From: Roseovarius spongiae
GTDB taxonomy: Bacteria; Pseudomonadota; Alphaproteobacteria; Rhodobacterales; Rhodobacteraceae
Assembly (NCBI RefSeq): GCF_003651245.1
Contig: NZ_RAPE01000007.1
Coordinates: 51,195 to 115,194, forward strand
Length of the DNA: 64,000 nucleotides
Direction of reading: 5' to 3'
The notes under the pieces: generated by a model
The model's database searches: none
Told to the model about the DNA's origin: nothing
The model's input: the letters and a program-made list of their open reading frames with translations, nothing else
In this document: in pieces, positions 43,701 through 51,823 of the stretch
Numbering within the stretch: the first letter of the stretch is position 1
How the letters are laid out: every line of letters begins with the position of its first letter
Made by a program: the position numbers and the translations under genes

Positions 43701-45009
43701 GGATGGTTTCGAGCTGAGCCTCGGAGAGATGGCCCTCCTCGATCAGGCGGCCGGGCAGGCGCAGGTTCGCGGCGGCCTCGCTCGAAGGCACAGGTGGGGC
43801 CACCGAAGCCATGGCAATGCTCTCGACCAACGGCGTGGGATGTTCCTGCGCCTCCGCGATCTCAATCCGCTGTGGACGATAGCGGGCGTAGATGTCGGAG
43901 ACGGGGGTGTTTTCGCGCGGGGTGTCGAGCGTGGTAAAGACGAGTGGAATGGCGGCATGTGTTGCCGGTTTGGCGGTGGAGCTTGCGGTGACAGGGCGCT
44001 TGCGCGCAAGGGGAACTCCGACCCGGCGTGGCCCACGCAGTGCCTGCGGACCGCTCTGGATCAACGGAGTGGCTGGCCGTGTCGCAGCGACGCCATCGAT
44101 TTGTTCCAGGGCCTCATCCAGATCGTCGATAACCGTGCGAACGATCTCGACCTCGTCTTGCACCTTGTCGAAGACCATGAGTTGGGTTTCGACGCTGGTG
44201 CCGAGCTTACGGTACACATGACCCGGGATCGTGAGTGCGAGACGCGGTCTTGCAATGGCTGAGGTCCGTGCCCAATGTGCCGGGTCCCGCTCCGGTGTGA
44301 ATCCCATCGGCATGATCGCCACGAGACGCCCGCCGGGCGCGAGACGCTTGGCGGCGCCGATCAGATGTTTCGCAGCGATGTGTTTGTCCCGCGACCGATC
44401 GACCGAAGAGGCGAAGGGCGGGTTCATCACGACGGCGCCCGGAAGATCGGGCTCCGTCAGAAGATCGTCGATATGCTCGGCGTCGAAACCTGTCACCTCG
44501 TTCCCGAACACCGCCTCGAGAAGCGCCCGGCGGAAGGGATCGATCTCGTTGAGCATCGGCTTGCCGCCCGCGCGAATGGCAAAAGCGGCGAGCGCACCGG
44601 TGCCGGCCGAGGGTTCCAGAAAGGATTCGCCGGGGCGGATTGCGGCCGCACGCGCAGCCAGTGCCGCATAGGGCAGCGGCGTGGAAAACTGCTGGAGCCG
44701 GATCTGCTGCTCGGAGCGCCGCGTCTCCGTCAGAAGCCGTGTGGCGAGCATCTTCGCACCTGAGAGCGCCTCCAGACTGCTCTCCCGCACCAACTGCATC
44801 ACCGCGGCGGCCTGCATCATGTCATAGGCCATGCGCCAGGACCACGCCCCGCCGGCATCGCTGCCATGATACGTCTCGCGCATGATCCGCGCCAGCGACG
44901 AACTTTTGAGGGGCTGGTCTTCGATCTCCCTGGCGATCTCTGACAAAGCCTTCCGGAGTCGGGCTTGTGATGGGATATCGGGTCCGTACTTGGGGCTTTG
45001 ATCGGCCAT
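40750..45009 (-). CDS. Methyltransferase-strawberry notch-type helicase fusion
   Basis: This is a 1419-aa protein. The N-terminal part has an adenine-methyltransferase fold: EPSAGTGAL (about 132-140) and NPPF (about 196-199). The remainder is a superfamily-2-like helicase of the strawberry notch type: Walker A region GDGTGCGKGRE (about 478), DEAH in AFDEAHAM (about 584), and a C-terminal SBNO helicase half. Such giants are common on plasmids and phages and may protect or remodel incoming DNA. The N-terminal site is complete, so methyl transfer is plausible. The start codon is preceded by a GAAGGACAG site. Confidence 0.92.
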   Translation of the reverse strand: MADQSPKYGPDIPSQARLRKALSEIAREIEDQPLKSSSLARIMRETYHGSDAGGAWSWRMAYDMMQAAAVMQLVRESSLEALSGAKMLATRLLTETRRSEQQIRLQQFSTPLPYAALAARAAAIRPGESFLEPSAGTGALAAFAIRAGGKPMLNEIDPFRRALLEAVFGNEVTGFDAEHIDDLLTEPDLPGAVVMNPPFASSVDRSRDKHIAAKHLIGAAKRLAPGGRLVAIMPMGFTPERDPAHWARTSAIARPRLALTIPGHVYRKLGTSVETQLMVFDKVQDEVEIVRTVIDDLDEALEQIDGVAATRPATPLIQSGPQALRGPRRVGVPLARKRPVTASSTAKPATHAAIPLVFTTLDTPRENTPVSDIYARYRPQRIEIAEAQEHPTPLVESIAMASVAPPVPSSEAAANLRLPGRLIEEGHLSEAQLETILMANDAHARDLPGLFTIDEDQTRMTRADDDAQARAYRLGYFLGDGTGCGKGRECAGLILVNWLAGRRKAVWISKSATLIEDAIRDWTDLGGSPADIQPLSKWKPDLPIPMGDGILFVTYATLRSAGKCGTTRLGQVLDWMGEDFDGVLAFDEAHAMQNAAGSDEGRGVKPSQQGLAGLRLQLAAPRARVFYVSATGATSVHNLAYASRLGLWGQGPEYPFPSRESFVSAMEAGGVAAMEVVARDLKTLGFYTARALSFDGVEYDVLEHALTPAQIEIYDAFAGAFRTIHHNLEAALTATGVNDASGQTNASAAKASAKSRFESTKQRFFNHLLMGMKAPTVIRAIEEDLEAGYACVIQVVSTGESLLKRRLEAMDPEDELVEGALTPRDYVVSYLEQAFPIYAQKLVEIDGNVVAEPLRDANGALVVSCEAEALRDAAMMELMSLAPIPAALDQILWAFGDEAVAEVTGRSIRPLKSQDGALFIEKRSASSNSSETRAFMDGEKDILVFSDAGGTGRSYHAAETAKNQKRRRHYLLEPGWRADAAIQGLGRTHRSAQVSAPFFRVCTSDVHGEKRFTSTIARRLDQLGALTKGQRETGSQGMFRDEDNLESPMARAALRGYYADLAAGRAGAMSYERFADWTALRLIDQDGVLLEELPPIQRFLNRVLALPIHMQNALFAEFMARIADQSERARAAGTLDLGVETLRGEKIEQVSAEDLWTCPRSGAVTRIIGLEVTDPVHVLSAEEVLDRNPDKQPMINRASGRAALISSCPMQMYDEEFVTLMRKVVRPTGSTYVEEAKFGNSAWEEIEPSEFRRLWDKEADSLPKVTTTKLYLLTGLLLPIWKDIPSGNERIYRVTPEGQGSMIGRTVSEDGAAALRARFMVGSPTTTQEMLTAALGSSAPIDLGRGLTLTRRRVAGAARLEIDGADRDMIDGLKAMGCFTEIIAFQLRVFVPHGEGVETAAILGRIVGDGSPTAANKAA

Positions 45010-45182
45010 GTCGTCTGTCCTTCAAGTCAGGTTGCGGGTCTGACAGGACAGAAAGCCTCCTTTCCACTTTTCAGGAGGTGGAGGCAGCTGAAAGTTCGGA
45101 AATTGGGCAGGTCAGAGAGATCGGACCCCGGTCTCCCGCGAAGTCGGCGAGACCGGCGCGTCCGTTTGCCAGTGTTCGGGAA

Positions 45183-45602
45183 TCAGGTCCGGCTCGACAG
45201 CGTCAGCCCGCTGGCAGCGCGAAGGCGCTGCACCTCGCGCAGGATCGCGTCTGTGAAGGCCGGGCTGAACGATCCGCGCGGCGAGCGCTCTTCGAGCGTA
45301 TAGGAATTCTCGAGAATGTCGGCGTTCAACTCGTCCAGAACGACCCAGAGCGGTATGTCGCTCTCGAGACTCGCTCGCCGCGCCTCGGTCTCGGGGATCT
45401 CCATGGCCGTCCGTCCCGGACCCGGGGCCTTGCTGGTGATCGGCGCGATGAACATGACGTGAAGTCCGGCCTGGTTCGTGACGACGATCACCACGCAGCT
45501 CGGCCGTTTCTTCCGACCTTCCGTCTCCCCGCGATCGGCCTGCCACTTCCACAGATAGTGGTAATCGAAGACCTGACCGGCGGCGGGGAAATCAACGGTC
45601 AC
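45183..45602 (-). CDS. PemK-like toxin candidate
   Basis: This is a 139-aa soluble protein starting at GTG 45602, which overlaps the antitoxin gene by 11 nt. It has a beta-rich core (CVVIVVTNQAGLHVMFIAPITSK) and a W-V-V-L-D-E-L-N-A strand typical of PemK/MazF-like SH3 folds, though the classical motifs are weak. The partner upstream is a Phd/YefM-type antitoxin. A growth-inhibiting nuclease is inferred from the pairing more than from the sequence itself. Confidence 0.7.
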   Translation of the reverse strand: MTVDFPAAGQVFDYHYLWKWQADRGETEGRKKRPSCVVIVVTNQAGLHVMFIAPITSKAPGPGRTAMEIPETEARRASLESDIPLWVVLDELNADILENSYTLEERSPRGSFSPAFTDAILREVQRLRAASGLTLSSRT

Positions 45603-45834
45603 GGAAATGCTCTTCGATGCCCTGGTCGAGAAGGTCTCCCAGCTCATCGGGCATGTCGGCCACATCGAGGGCCACCTGCGACCCGCGCCCGGCCGTCAGG
45701 GCCTGGAAGCGCTCCATCGACATGACCACGAAGCGCGGCTTACGGTGCTTGGTGATTGCGACCGGGGCGACGGTCGCCGCCTCGAAGAGATCGCCTGTGT
45801 TGCGGGTCAGATCCCCTGCTGCAAACTGTTTCAT
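45592..45834 (-). CDS. Phd/YefM-type antitoxin
   Basis: This is an 80-aa protein: N-terminal MKQFAAGDLTRNTGDLFEAA, then APVAITKHRKPRFVVMSMERF, the characteristic Phd/YefM DNA-binding and dimer fold. It ends with an acidic, likely toxin-wrapping tail (DLLDQGIEEHF). It is the upstream gene of the pair and overlaps the toxin. Such antitoxins bind their own promoter, probably in the AT-rich stretch at 45840-45900. Confidence 0.88.
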   Translation of the reverse strand: MKQFAAGDLTRNTGDLFEAATVAPVAITKHRKPRFVVMSMERFQALTAGRGSQVALDVADMPDELGDLLDQGIEEHFRDR

Positions 45835-45924
45835 CCTGGCTCTCCACGAGCTTTCTGCTTTAATAGGAATATACAGAATCTCTTAATATTCTGCAAGAGG
45901 CCGGATTGAAAGGAGTTCACTCCC

Positions 45925-46596
45925 TCAAGATGGCCCGTCGTCAGAGCCCCGCCCAGAGAAGAACTCGGCCAGAACCGGGCTCGCATCGCCCTTTGCGGAG
46001 CTGAGGAGTTCGGATCCTGCGAGAGAGGCTTTCGACAGACGCACGAGCCCGCCGGTTTCCTCGATGCGGTAGCACCGGCGTTTTTGCCCTCCGCGTCGGT
46101 AATGGGTGGCGGTCACGATCTGGCAGGTGCTGCCATCGCTCAGCGCAACCGGTGCTGCGAGTTTGATCTTATCGCCCTCCTCGTAGTCAGGGATTGCTGC
46201 CCAGTCCCTGCAGCGCTGACGCCAGGCATGGGCGTAGCTGTCGGGATCGTTCAGCTCGGAAAGCAGGGCCAGAAGGCTGGCTGGCGCTCGCGATCCCACC
46301 GGCCCGGCGCTCTCCTCCATGTCCTTGTAGCCCCAGCAACCCTCGTCGTAGCGGGTGAGGAAGACGGCACCGAAAGTAATGGAGCCGTCCTCGTCCGTGA
46401 CGTAGGTCGCGTCCTCGACTGGCGAGCCGTCGAGATTCGTGAGCCTCAAAGCGGCGTACCAGGTCGAGCCGACCTTGCAGGCCTTGACCAGCACCGTCTT
46501 GCGGATGTCGCTTTGATACGTGCAGAGCCGGGCGATTTCCGCTTTCTCGTCGGCGTAGCTCTTCACGCGGCGGTCGGTGTAGAAAAGCCAGCCCAC
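45925..46596 (-). CDS. DUF6927-like plasmid protein
   Basis: This is a 223-aa soluble protein beginning MGWLFYTDRRVKSYADEKAEI, a start I associate with DUF6927 proteins. The central part repeats short beta strands (WYAALRLTNLDG, ITFGAVFLTRYD) and ends with an SH3-like stretch (QIVTATHYRRGGQKRRCYRI). The stop of the 197-aa gene overlaps its start (one base), so both are on one transcript. Function is not known. Confidence 0.75.
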   Translation of the reverse strand: MGWLFYTDRRVKSYADEKAEIARLCTYQSDIRKTVLVKACKVGSTWYAALRLTNLDGSPVEDATYVTDEDGSITFGAVFLTRYDEGCWGYKDMEESAGPVGSRAPASLLALLSELNDPDSYAHAWRQRCRDWAAIPDYEEGDKIKLAAPVALSDGSTCQIVTATHYRRGGQKRRCYRIEETGGLVRLSKASLAGSELLSSAKGDASPVLAEFFSGRGSDDGPS

Positions 46597-47189
46597 TATG
46601 CCACCCTCCGATCATCGATTTCGATGAGCGCATCGAGCGGCACCCGGTAGGGCAGCATCTCGTCGAAATCCTCGCAATTGCCGCTGTTCTGCACGATCGC
46701 ATGGGTGTCGGTGGCGTCCTTGAGGATCACCCGGAACGTCCCACCGAGACCTGAGGGGACGTCATAGGTGCCGCCGATCAGGTAATCTGCCGCGCGGCGC
46801 AGGAAGACTCGGATCGTGTGGCCATCGGTCGCCAGCCGGATGGTGTCGTGACCACGGTCGATGAGCATCTGCACGTCATCGAGAATGTCGGTATAGAATT
46901 GACCGGTCAGGTCGCGGAAGGCGGCTTGTCGGGTCGCCATCCAGTCGACGTCCTGAAACGGGTCGATGCCGTCGGCAAAGGCATGGGAGGGGTCGGCGCG
47001 TTCAGTAGTGACGATCCGCGTGGTCGTGCCGTCGATCCCGTTCGAGCGAAGGTGGACGCCAGTGCCGACGATCAGGATCAGGGCGGGTTTGCCGACCGGA
47101 CCGTTCCAGTTCGGCAGGAAGGTGGAGCAGCCGCGCGCATGCGCGATCTGGGCCGCGACGCTCGCGGCGGTGAAGCTGAGAAGTGCCAT
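46596..47189 (-). CDS. Hypothetical plasmid protein
   Basis: This is a 197-aa soluble alpha/beta protein with hydrophobic strands (ALILIVGTGVHL, TIRVFLRRAADYL). It has no signal peptide and no motif I recognise. It is placed between the ParB-like gene (68 nt upstream) and the DUF6927-like gene (overlapping). Its constant company in related plasmids suggests a maintenance role; that is inference. Confidence 0.65.
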   Translation of the reverse strand: MALLSFTAASVAAQIAHARGCSTFLPNWNGPVGKPALILIVGTGVHLRSNGIDGTTTRIVTTERADPSHAFADGIDPFQDVDWMATRQAAFRDLTGQFYTDILDDVQMLIDRGHDTIRLATDGHTIRVFLRRAADYLIGGTYDVPSGLGGTFRVILKDATDTHAIVQNSGNCEDFDEMLPYRVPLDALIEIDDRRVA

Positions 47190-47257
47190 GGGATCTACCT
47201 GTGAGTTTGAGAGAGGTGCGACCCGTACCGGCGCTGCGGTGCGGGTCGCCTGAAGGG

Positions 47258-49231
47258 TCAGGCCGCTTCCGCGACCTCGGTTTTGTCTTCGGGCGTCTCG
47301 GCCTCGGGAGCTTCGACCGGCTCGGTTCCAGCCGTCTGCATCATCGGCGGGCACCAGGACGCGACCGCCGCCCGCTGTGCATCCGTCAAGGTGGCGAAGG
47401 GCTCGGCGAAGAGCTTGTCGCAGAAGGCCACGACCTCTTTCTTGGTCGAGGAGGCCAGCGTCACTGCTTCCTGCGCGAGCCCGAGTTCCTCGCCGAGAAT
47501 CTTCAGGAGCCACGCCTTCTTGAAACGGTTGAAGAGCGCCGCGTTGGGTGTCCAGTGCGCCCGGATGTCCGGCATGATCTCGACCTCGAAGTCGTGCATC
47601 AGACTGTCACGCTGCCGGTCCCGTTTGAGGCAGGACTGCGTGGTTGCCGCCGTGGCGTAGGCCACGAGCTTTGCCTTCTCGCCCACATCGAGCGCCCGGA
47701 AGAGGGCGAACTGGTCGGCCGGCGATTTTGCGTCATCGGCCCAGGAGAGATCGAGCGCGTCATGGGCCTCGGCCACCTGTTCGAGCGAGGTGCCGTCGAT
47801 CTCGTCCATTTTCGCGTGGCTGCGATATTCCTGGCGGGCCTCGACCTTGATTGCTTGCGTCACACCCATGCCGTGGCCCAGCACATCGGTGACCAGCTTG
47901 AAGAGCGTGAGATCCAGCGTGGCCTCCGGATGCATCGCCATGGCGGCGCCAAGCGCCATCGCCCGCTCGGTCTTGAGGTCTTCGGTCAGCGAAGCGGGAT
48001 AGGTGATCTCGTCGCTGTCCGCCGCGCCTTTCTCGCCCGCCGCGGCGGAAACCTTGCCGGAACTCTCCGCCTTGTCTTCAGGACGCACGAGGCCGACATG
48101 CAAGGTCACCTGCCCGTTCGACCAGGACGCGATCACGCCGGATCGCGCAAGATCCTCGGCGTCATAGGCCTCCTGCAGATCCCGTGCCTCGGCTTCCAGC
48201 ACGTCCACCCGTTCGTAGAGATCGTTGTAGGCCTCATCCTCGAGGCCCTCGTTCTCCATCTCGCGCTCGAGGGTCTCCAGCTCGGCGGTGATCTCGTCGA
48301 CGCGCTTCTGGCCTTTCTCATCGGGCTCGACCGGGCCGGGATAGACCCGGCCGTAGTCCGCCATGGCGGCGTAATCGTACTGGACCACCGCGTCGGCCCA
48401 GGCAAAGCCGATCTCGGCGCGAGCCACTTCGGCGGCTGCGGTGAGCTTTTCGAGGAGGATCGTTTCGACCAGCGCGGAATCCTCGAGCACCGAATGCTCG
48501 TCCAGGAGATCGGCCGCGATGGCGCCCCCGCGCGCCTCGTAATCCTTCCGCACGAAGGCCCCGATATCGTCACTGACCTGAACGCCACGGGACTTCAGCG
48601 CATTCCGGACCGTATAGGCCTGCAGGTAGCTGTCTTCCTTGGTGAGCGCCTCGAAGACCTCGCGTTGCACCTCCTGGCTCGGGTGATCGGCGAAGGCCTT
48701 CATCGTGTCGAGGGTGATCGACTTGGCGCGCGCCGCGGTGCGGATGTCGGGATGGATGAGCCCGTAGCGCAGACGGCCTTTCACGGCGGCGACGGTGGTG
48801 CCGAAGGTTTTTGCGATGGTCTCGGGTGTCTGCCCGTCGACCTCCATCATCCGCGCGAAGGCCTCGAACTCGTCGATGGCGTTCATCGGCGCCTGGGTGA
48901 TGTTCTCCGCCAGCGACAGCGCGGTGGTCACATCGCAATCGTCCGGGACCAGGCGGCAGTCGATCTTCGTGCGGCTGGTGAACCCCTTGGCGGTCTTGTC
49001 CGCGACGAGCTCCAGGAGCGCCGCGTGGCGCCGGCCCCCGGCGAGAACGCCGAACTTGCCGTCGATTTTCTGGACGAGCAGCGGTTGCAGGAGACCCAGC
49101 ACGGCGATGCTGGCCTTCAGATGCGCGATGTTCTCGGAGGCATAGGTTTCGGGGGAATTGGTTCGCACATTGGCCGGATGTGCGACGAGATCGCCGATGG
49201 CGACGGAGACGGGTTTGAGGGCTTGTGTCAT
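47258..49231 (-). CDS. ParB/RepB/Spo0J-family protein, enlarged
   Basis: This is a 657-aa protein with a ParB N-terminal domain (CTPase/nuclease-like, GGRRHAAL at 65-72, AENITQAPMNAID at 108-120) and the following helix-turn-helix (TIAKTFGTTVAAVKGRL). Its ~400-residue C-terminal half contains coiled coils (ELETLEREMEN) and an acidic end. This is twice the size of segregation ParBs and there is no parA next to it. On conjugative plasmids such long ParB-like proteins lie in leading regions and probably act in establishment rather than partition. A 12-bp palindrome (49289-49300) lies upstream. Confidence 0.87.
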   Translation of the reverse strand: MTQALKPVSVAIGDLVAHPANVRTNSPETYASENIAHLKASIAVLGLLQPLLVQKIDGKFGVLAGGRRHAALLELVADKTAKGFTSRTKIDCRLVPDDCDVTTALSLAENITQAPMNAIDEFEAFARMMEVDGQTPETIAKTFGTTVAAVKGRLRYGLIHPDIRTAARAKSITLDTMKAFADHPSQEVQREVFEALTKEDSYLQAYTVRNALKSRGVQVSDDIGAFVRKDYEARGGAIAADLLDEHSVLEDSALVETILLEKLTAAAEVARAEIGFAWADAVVQYDYAAMADYGRVYPGPVEPDEKGQKRVDEITAELETLEREMENEGLEDEAYNDLYERVDVLEAEARDLQEAYDAEDLARSGVIASWSNGQVTLHVGLVRPEDKAESSGKVSAAAGEKGAADSDEITYPASLTEDLKTERAMALGAAMAMHPEATLDLTLFKLVTDVLGHGMGVTQAIKVEARQEYRSHAKMDEIDGTSLEQVAEAHDALDLSWADDAKSPADQFALFRALDVGEKAKLVAYATAATTQSCLKRDRQRDSLMHDFEVEIMPDIRAHWTPNAALFNRFKKAWLLKILGEELGLAQEAVTLASSTKKEVVAFCDKLFAEPFATLTDAQRAAVASWCPPMMQTAGTEPVEAPEAETPEDKTEVAEAA

Positions 49232-49382
49232 GGGATGTCCTTTTCTGGTATCTGCACCACCCGGATGGTCCGGACGGCCTGACCGATCCCCGGATCCGGG
49301 AATCAACAGGACAACAGGCCCACTTTCCCTTTCGTGGGGTCAGCGGGCCTGTCGGTGGTGAACGGTTGGCGCACGCCCTGCC

Positions 49383-49772
49383 CTACCAGTCGTGCGCCAT
49401 CATGATGGTCAGCACGCGCATCGTGGTCTCGGGGTTGTCGGGTGCCTCGGCCCCGTATCGGAAGTCCGAGTCGGCCTCGAACAGATCGATTTTCCAGAAC
49501 ACGGTCTCGCCGCGGATCGTGACCGCCCCGAAATCGTGCCAGCCCTCGGGATCGTTGTCGGGCTCGAACGTGTCAAACTCACCGGTAGCCTTCACCGCCT
49601 CGGCCATGAACCCGTCACCGGCCTCCATCAAGGAGCGCGTGACGTGCATGCGGCCCTGGATCGGTTGATCCGGGACAATGCCAAGGCAGGCAAACCTACG
49701 GAAGGCGTCGTTCTGGGATGCGATGACAGCCGCGTTCGGACGCGGATAATCTGCGGGTTCAGGATGGCTCAT
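49383..49772 (-). CDS. DUF3768 protein
   Basis: This is a 129-aa protein with the DUF3768 pattern: QNDAFRR near the start, FDTFEPDNDPEGWHDFGAV in the centre and FWKIDLFE plus the RVLTIMMAHDW ending. The family is common on alphaproteobacterial plasmids; no role is known. Its ATG follows the leader end GAAAGGACAGACCC, shared with other genes of the block. Confidence 0.85.
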   Translation of the reverse strand: MSHPEPADYPRPNAAVIASQNDAFRRFACLGIVPDQPIQGRMHVTRSLMEAGDGFMAEAVKATGEFDTFEPDNDPEGWHDFGAVTIRGETVFWKIDLFEADSDFRYGAEAPDNPETTMRVLTIMMAHDW

Positions 49773-49838
49773 GGGTCTGTCCTTTCCGGATGGGTTGAAA
49801 CCACCAGACCCGAAGCCTTCTTGCTCTGAGGCATCACC

Positions 49839-50768
49839 TCACGCGGCCCGATCGGCATCCCTCGCCCTGCCCGCCTGCGACCGGGCGATCAGATAGTCGC
49901 ATGCCCGCTGCGCGTCCGCCGCATGCTTGAAAATCGCATTGGTATCCGAGCGCAGGACGCGGAGCCAGTTGTAGAGGTACGCCGCATTCATCTCGAGCGT
50001 ATGCGCCGTGAAACCGAGCTGCTGGCCCAGGAAACATGACGTCAGCTCGGCGACAATTTCTTCGCGTGCGTAAGCCGTGTTTCCAAACCGGGACAGGCCG
50101 TAGTTGCGGTTCAGGCGATGCGGCGCCTTTGTGGCATGAGAATATTCGTGCGCCCAAACGCCGTAGAATTTTCGCGGATCCTGAAACCGGGAGATGGGCG
50201 GCATATAGACCTTGTCGACAGCAGGCATGTAATAGGCCTCGTCGCCCGCGAACACCGTGGTGATGTCGATGGCCTCGAAAAAGGCCTGCATATGCGGGAT
50301 CGGCTCTGCGATCGGATGATCCGGCACGGGCTCGGGGTCGGGATGGAAACTGTCCGGGAGCCCTTCGATCTGACAGGCGTTGAAGACCCGGTAAGATTTC
50401 TGGAAACGCAAGACGCGGGCATCGTCAGTCTCGCCATCGTCAGCCCCTTCACCCCCCTCCCCTTGTTTCCGGCTCTGCCCGTAATAGACCACCAGAGAGG
50501 ATTTCTCGCCTTTACGGATCCTGGCGTCCATGGCGTTGGCCTGTGGCATCGTCATCCAGAAGGGCGAGCGGTAGCCTGCAATCATTGTCCCCATGGTCAG
50601 CAGGAAGTTGTTGACGCCCTGGTAGGGCTCGCCGCTCACGCGCAGAGGCCGGGAACTGCCACCTGCCGTCCAGGGCTTGCGCCACGGCATGACTCCGCGT
50701 TCGATGATCCGGATGAGCTCGTTCGTGATCGACGCAGCGGCGTCGAATTTGGGTTTGGATTTGGCCAT
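49839..50768 (-). CDS. ArdC-type antirestriction / zincin-like protein
   Basis: This is a 309-aa protein. The N-terminal ArdC single-stranded DNA-binding domain (about 8-130; MPWRKPW, GVNNFLL) is followed by a zincin metallopeptidase-like domain with HEYSH at 207-211 and a further Glu in EEIVAELTS (about 237-243). ArdC proteins protect plasmid DNA from host restriction on entry. A position at the far end of the minus-strand accessory block, with all transcripts heading to oriT, fits a leading-region gene. Confidence 0.92.
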   Translation of the reverse strand: MAKSKPKFDAAASITNELIRIIERGVMPWRKPWTAGGSSRPLRVSGEPYQGVNNFLLTMGTMIAGYRSPFWMTMPQANAMDARIRKGEKSSLVVYYGQSRKQGEGGEGADDGETDDARVLRFQKSYRVFNACQIEGLPDSFHPDPEPVPDHPIAEPIPHMQAFFEAIDITTVFAGDEAYYMPAVDKVYMPPISRFQDPRKFYGVWAHEYSHATKAPHRLNRNYGLSRFGNTAYAREEIVAELTSCFLGQQLGFTAHTLEMNAAYLYNWLRVLRSDTNAIFKHAADAQRACDYLIARSQAGRARDADRAA

Positions 50769-51142
50769 GGTTGGTCTCCGATATCAGAAGGAGCGCACGG
50801 TAACCGTGCGCGGACCGGAGAACGGTTTTGGAAAGCAGTTTCCCGGTGGGAGAGCAGGATCCCTCCGGAACCCCGCCTGACCCCTTCCCGCCTTCTCCGG
50901 ATCCAACCGGACCCAAAGCCAGCTTTCACTTTCTGAAGGTATGAAAGTCCAAGAATGAAGGTGGCTCTCACGAGTGAAGTGGATCGGCGCTCCCGACCAG
51001 ACCCTCGCTGTGGTCCGCCTGAACGACTGCTTTCGCCAAGTCGACCGGAGCGCTTGCCAATTCCGACCACACTTTCCAGACGTCAGTTGTTCTGTCATTG
51101 TTCTCAATCGAAACCCTGTTCCGATTCCCGAGCGTACCGCAG
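50769..51142. other. Divergent intergenic region with hairpin and leader motif
   Basis: No gene is seen. It contains a perfect 9-bp-arm inverted repeat with a 1-nt centre (50793-50811), the leader motif GGACCCAAAGCCAGCTTTCA near 50908-50930 and, toward the plus-strand operon, the SOS box at 51089-51103. The ArdC promoter must lie on the left part and the yedK-like operon promoter on the right part. Confidence 0.7.
51089..51103 (+). promoter_or_regulatory. LexA box (GTTC-N7-GTTC)
   Basis: GTTC (51089-51092), seven bases, GTTC (51100-51103) matches the alphaproteobacterial LexA direct-repeat operator exactly. It is 40 nt before the first gene of the HMCES-ImuA-ImuB-DnaE2 operon. Induction by DNA damage is therefore expected. 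Confidence 0.85.
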
Positions 51143-51823
51143 ATGTGCAACCTCTACTCCCAGACCAAGAGCCAGGACGCGATGCGCCACCTGTTCGACG
51201 ATATGCTCGAGGAGGATGAGGAACTTGTAGACAGCACCGGGAACCTGCCGCCTCAACCTGGCATCTGGCCTGATTATCCGGCACCGATTATCCGACATGG
51301 CGAAAGCACAGCATGGCAGCTGGCCATGGCCCGCTGGGGCATGCCGACGCCTGCGAAATTTCTCGAGGGCAAACGCACCGACAAGGGCGTGACCAATATC
51401 CGCAATGTGGCCTCACCCCATTGGCGGCGCTGGCTCGGTGTCGAACATCGCTGTCTGGTGCCATTCACCAGCTTCTCTGAAATCGACGGGCGACGAGGTG
51501 CTCCGCGCAATTCACCTGTCTGGTTCGCTTTGGGCGAGGACCGGCCGCTTGCCTTCTTCGCCGGGTTGCGGACGACGTGGACCTCGGTGCGCAAGCTGAA
51601 GGAAGGCGAGGTGACGACGGAGATCTTCGGCTTCCTGACCTGCCCGCCCAATGCCGAGGTGGCGCCGATCCACCCCAAAGCCATGCCCGTCATTCTTACC
51701 CGGCCCGAAGACTGGCGGCGCTGGCTGACTGCGTCGGCCGAGGACGCCCTGAAGCTGCAGCGCCCGTTACCGAACGGGATGCTGAAGATCGTTGCCGAGG
51801 GGGTGCGCGAGGATGCGGTTTGA
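51143..51823 (+). CDS. SRAP-domain protein (HMCES/YedK-like)
   Basis: This is a 226-aa protein. After removal of Met1, C2 (MCNLYS) is the catalytic cysteine that forms a stable thiazolidine link to abasic sites in single-stranded DNA. Other active-site parts are N85-x-x-N88 (NIRN), E113 and H177 (IHPKAMP). The chosen start leaves C2 directly behind Met, as the chemistry requires; upstream codons in the frame are noncoding. It heads the SOS-controlled operon and overlaps imuA by 11 nt. Confidence 0.92.
   Translation: MCNLYSQTKSQDAMRHLFDDMLEEDEELVDSTGNLPPQPGIWPDYPAPIIRHGESTAWQLAMARWGMPTPAKFLEGKRTDKGVTNIRNVASPHWRRWLGVEHRCLVPFTSFSEIDGRRGAPRNSPVWFALGEDRPLAFFAGLRTTWTSVRKLKEGEVTTEIFGFLTCPPNAEVAPIHPKAMPVILTRPEDWRRWLTASAEDALKLQRPLPNGMLKIVAEGVREDAV

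Noticed and set aside
42031..44262. A 743-codon plus-strand frame opposite the methyltransferase-helicase gene
   Set aside because: It is fully antisense to a well-supported gene; the product has no fold-like pattern.
47183..49282. A 699-codon plus-strand frame opposite the ParB-like gene
   Set aside because: It is antisense to the ParB motifs; the translation is arginine/glycine-rich without domains.
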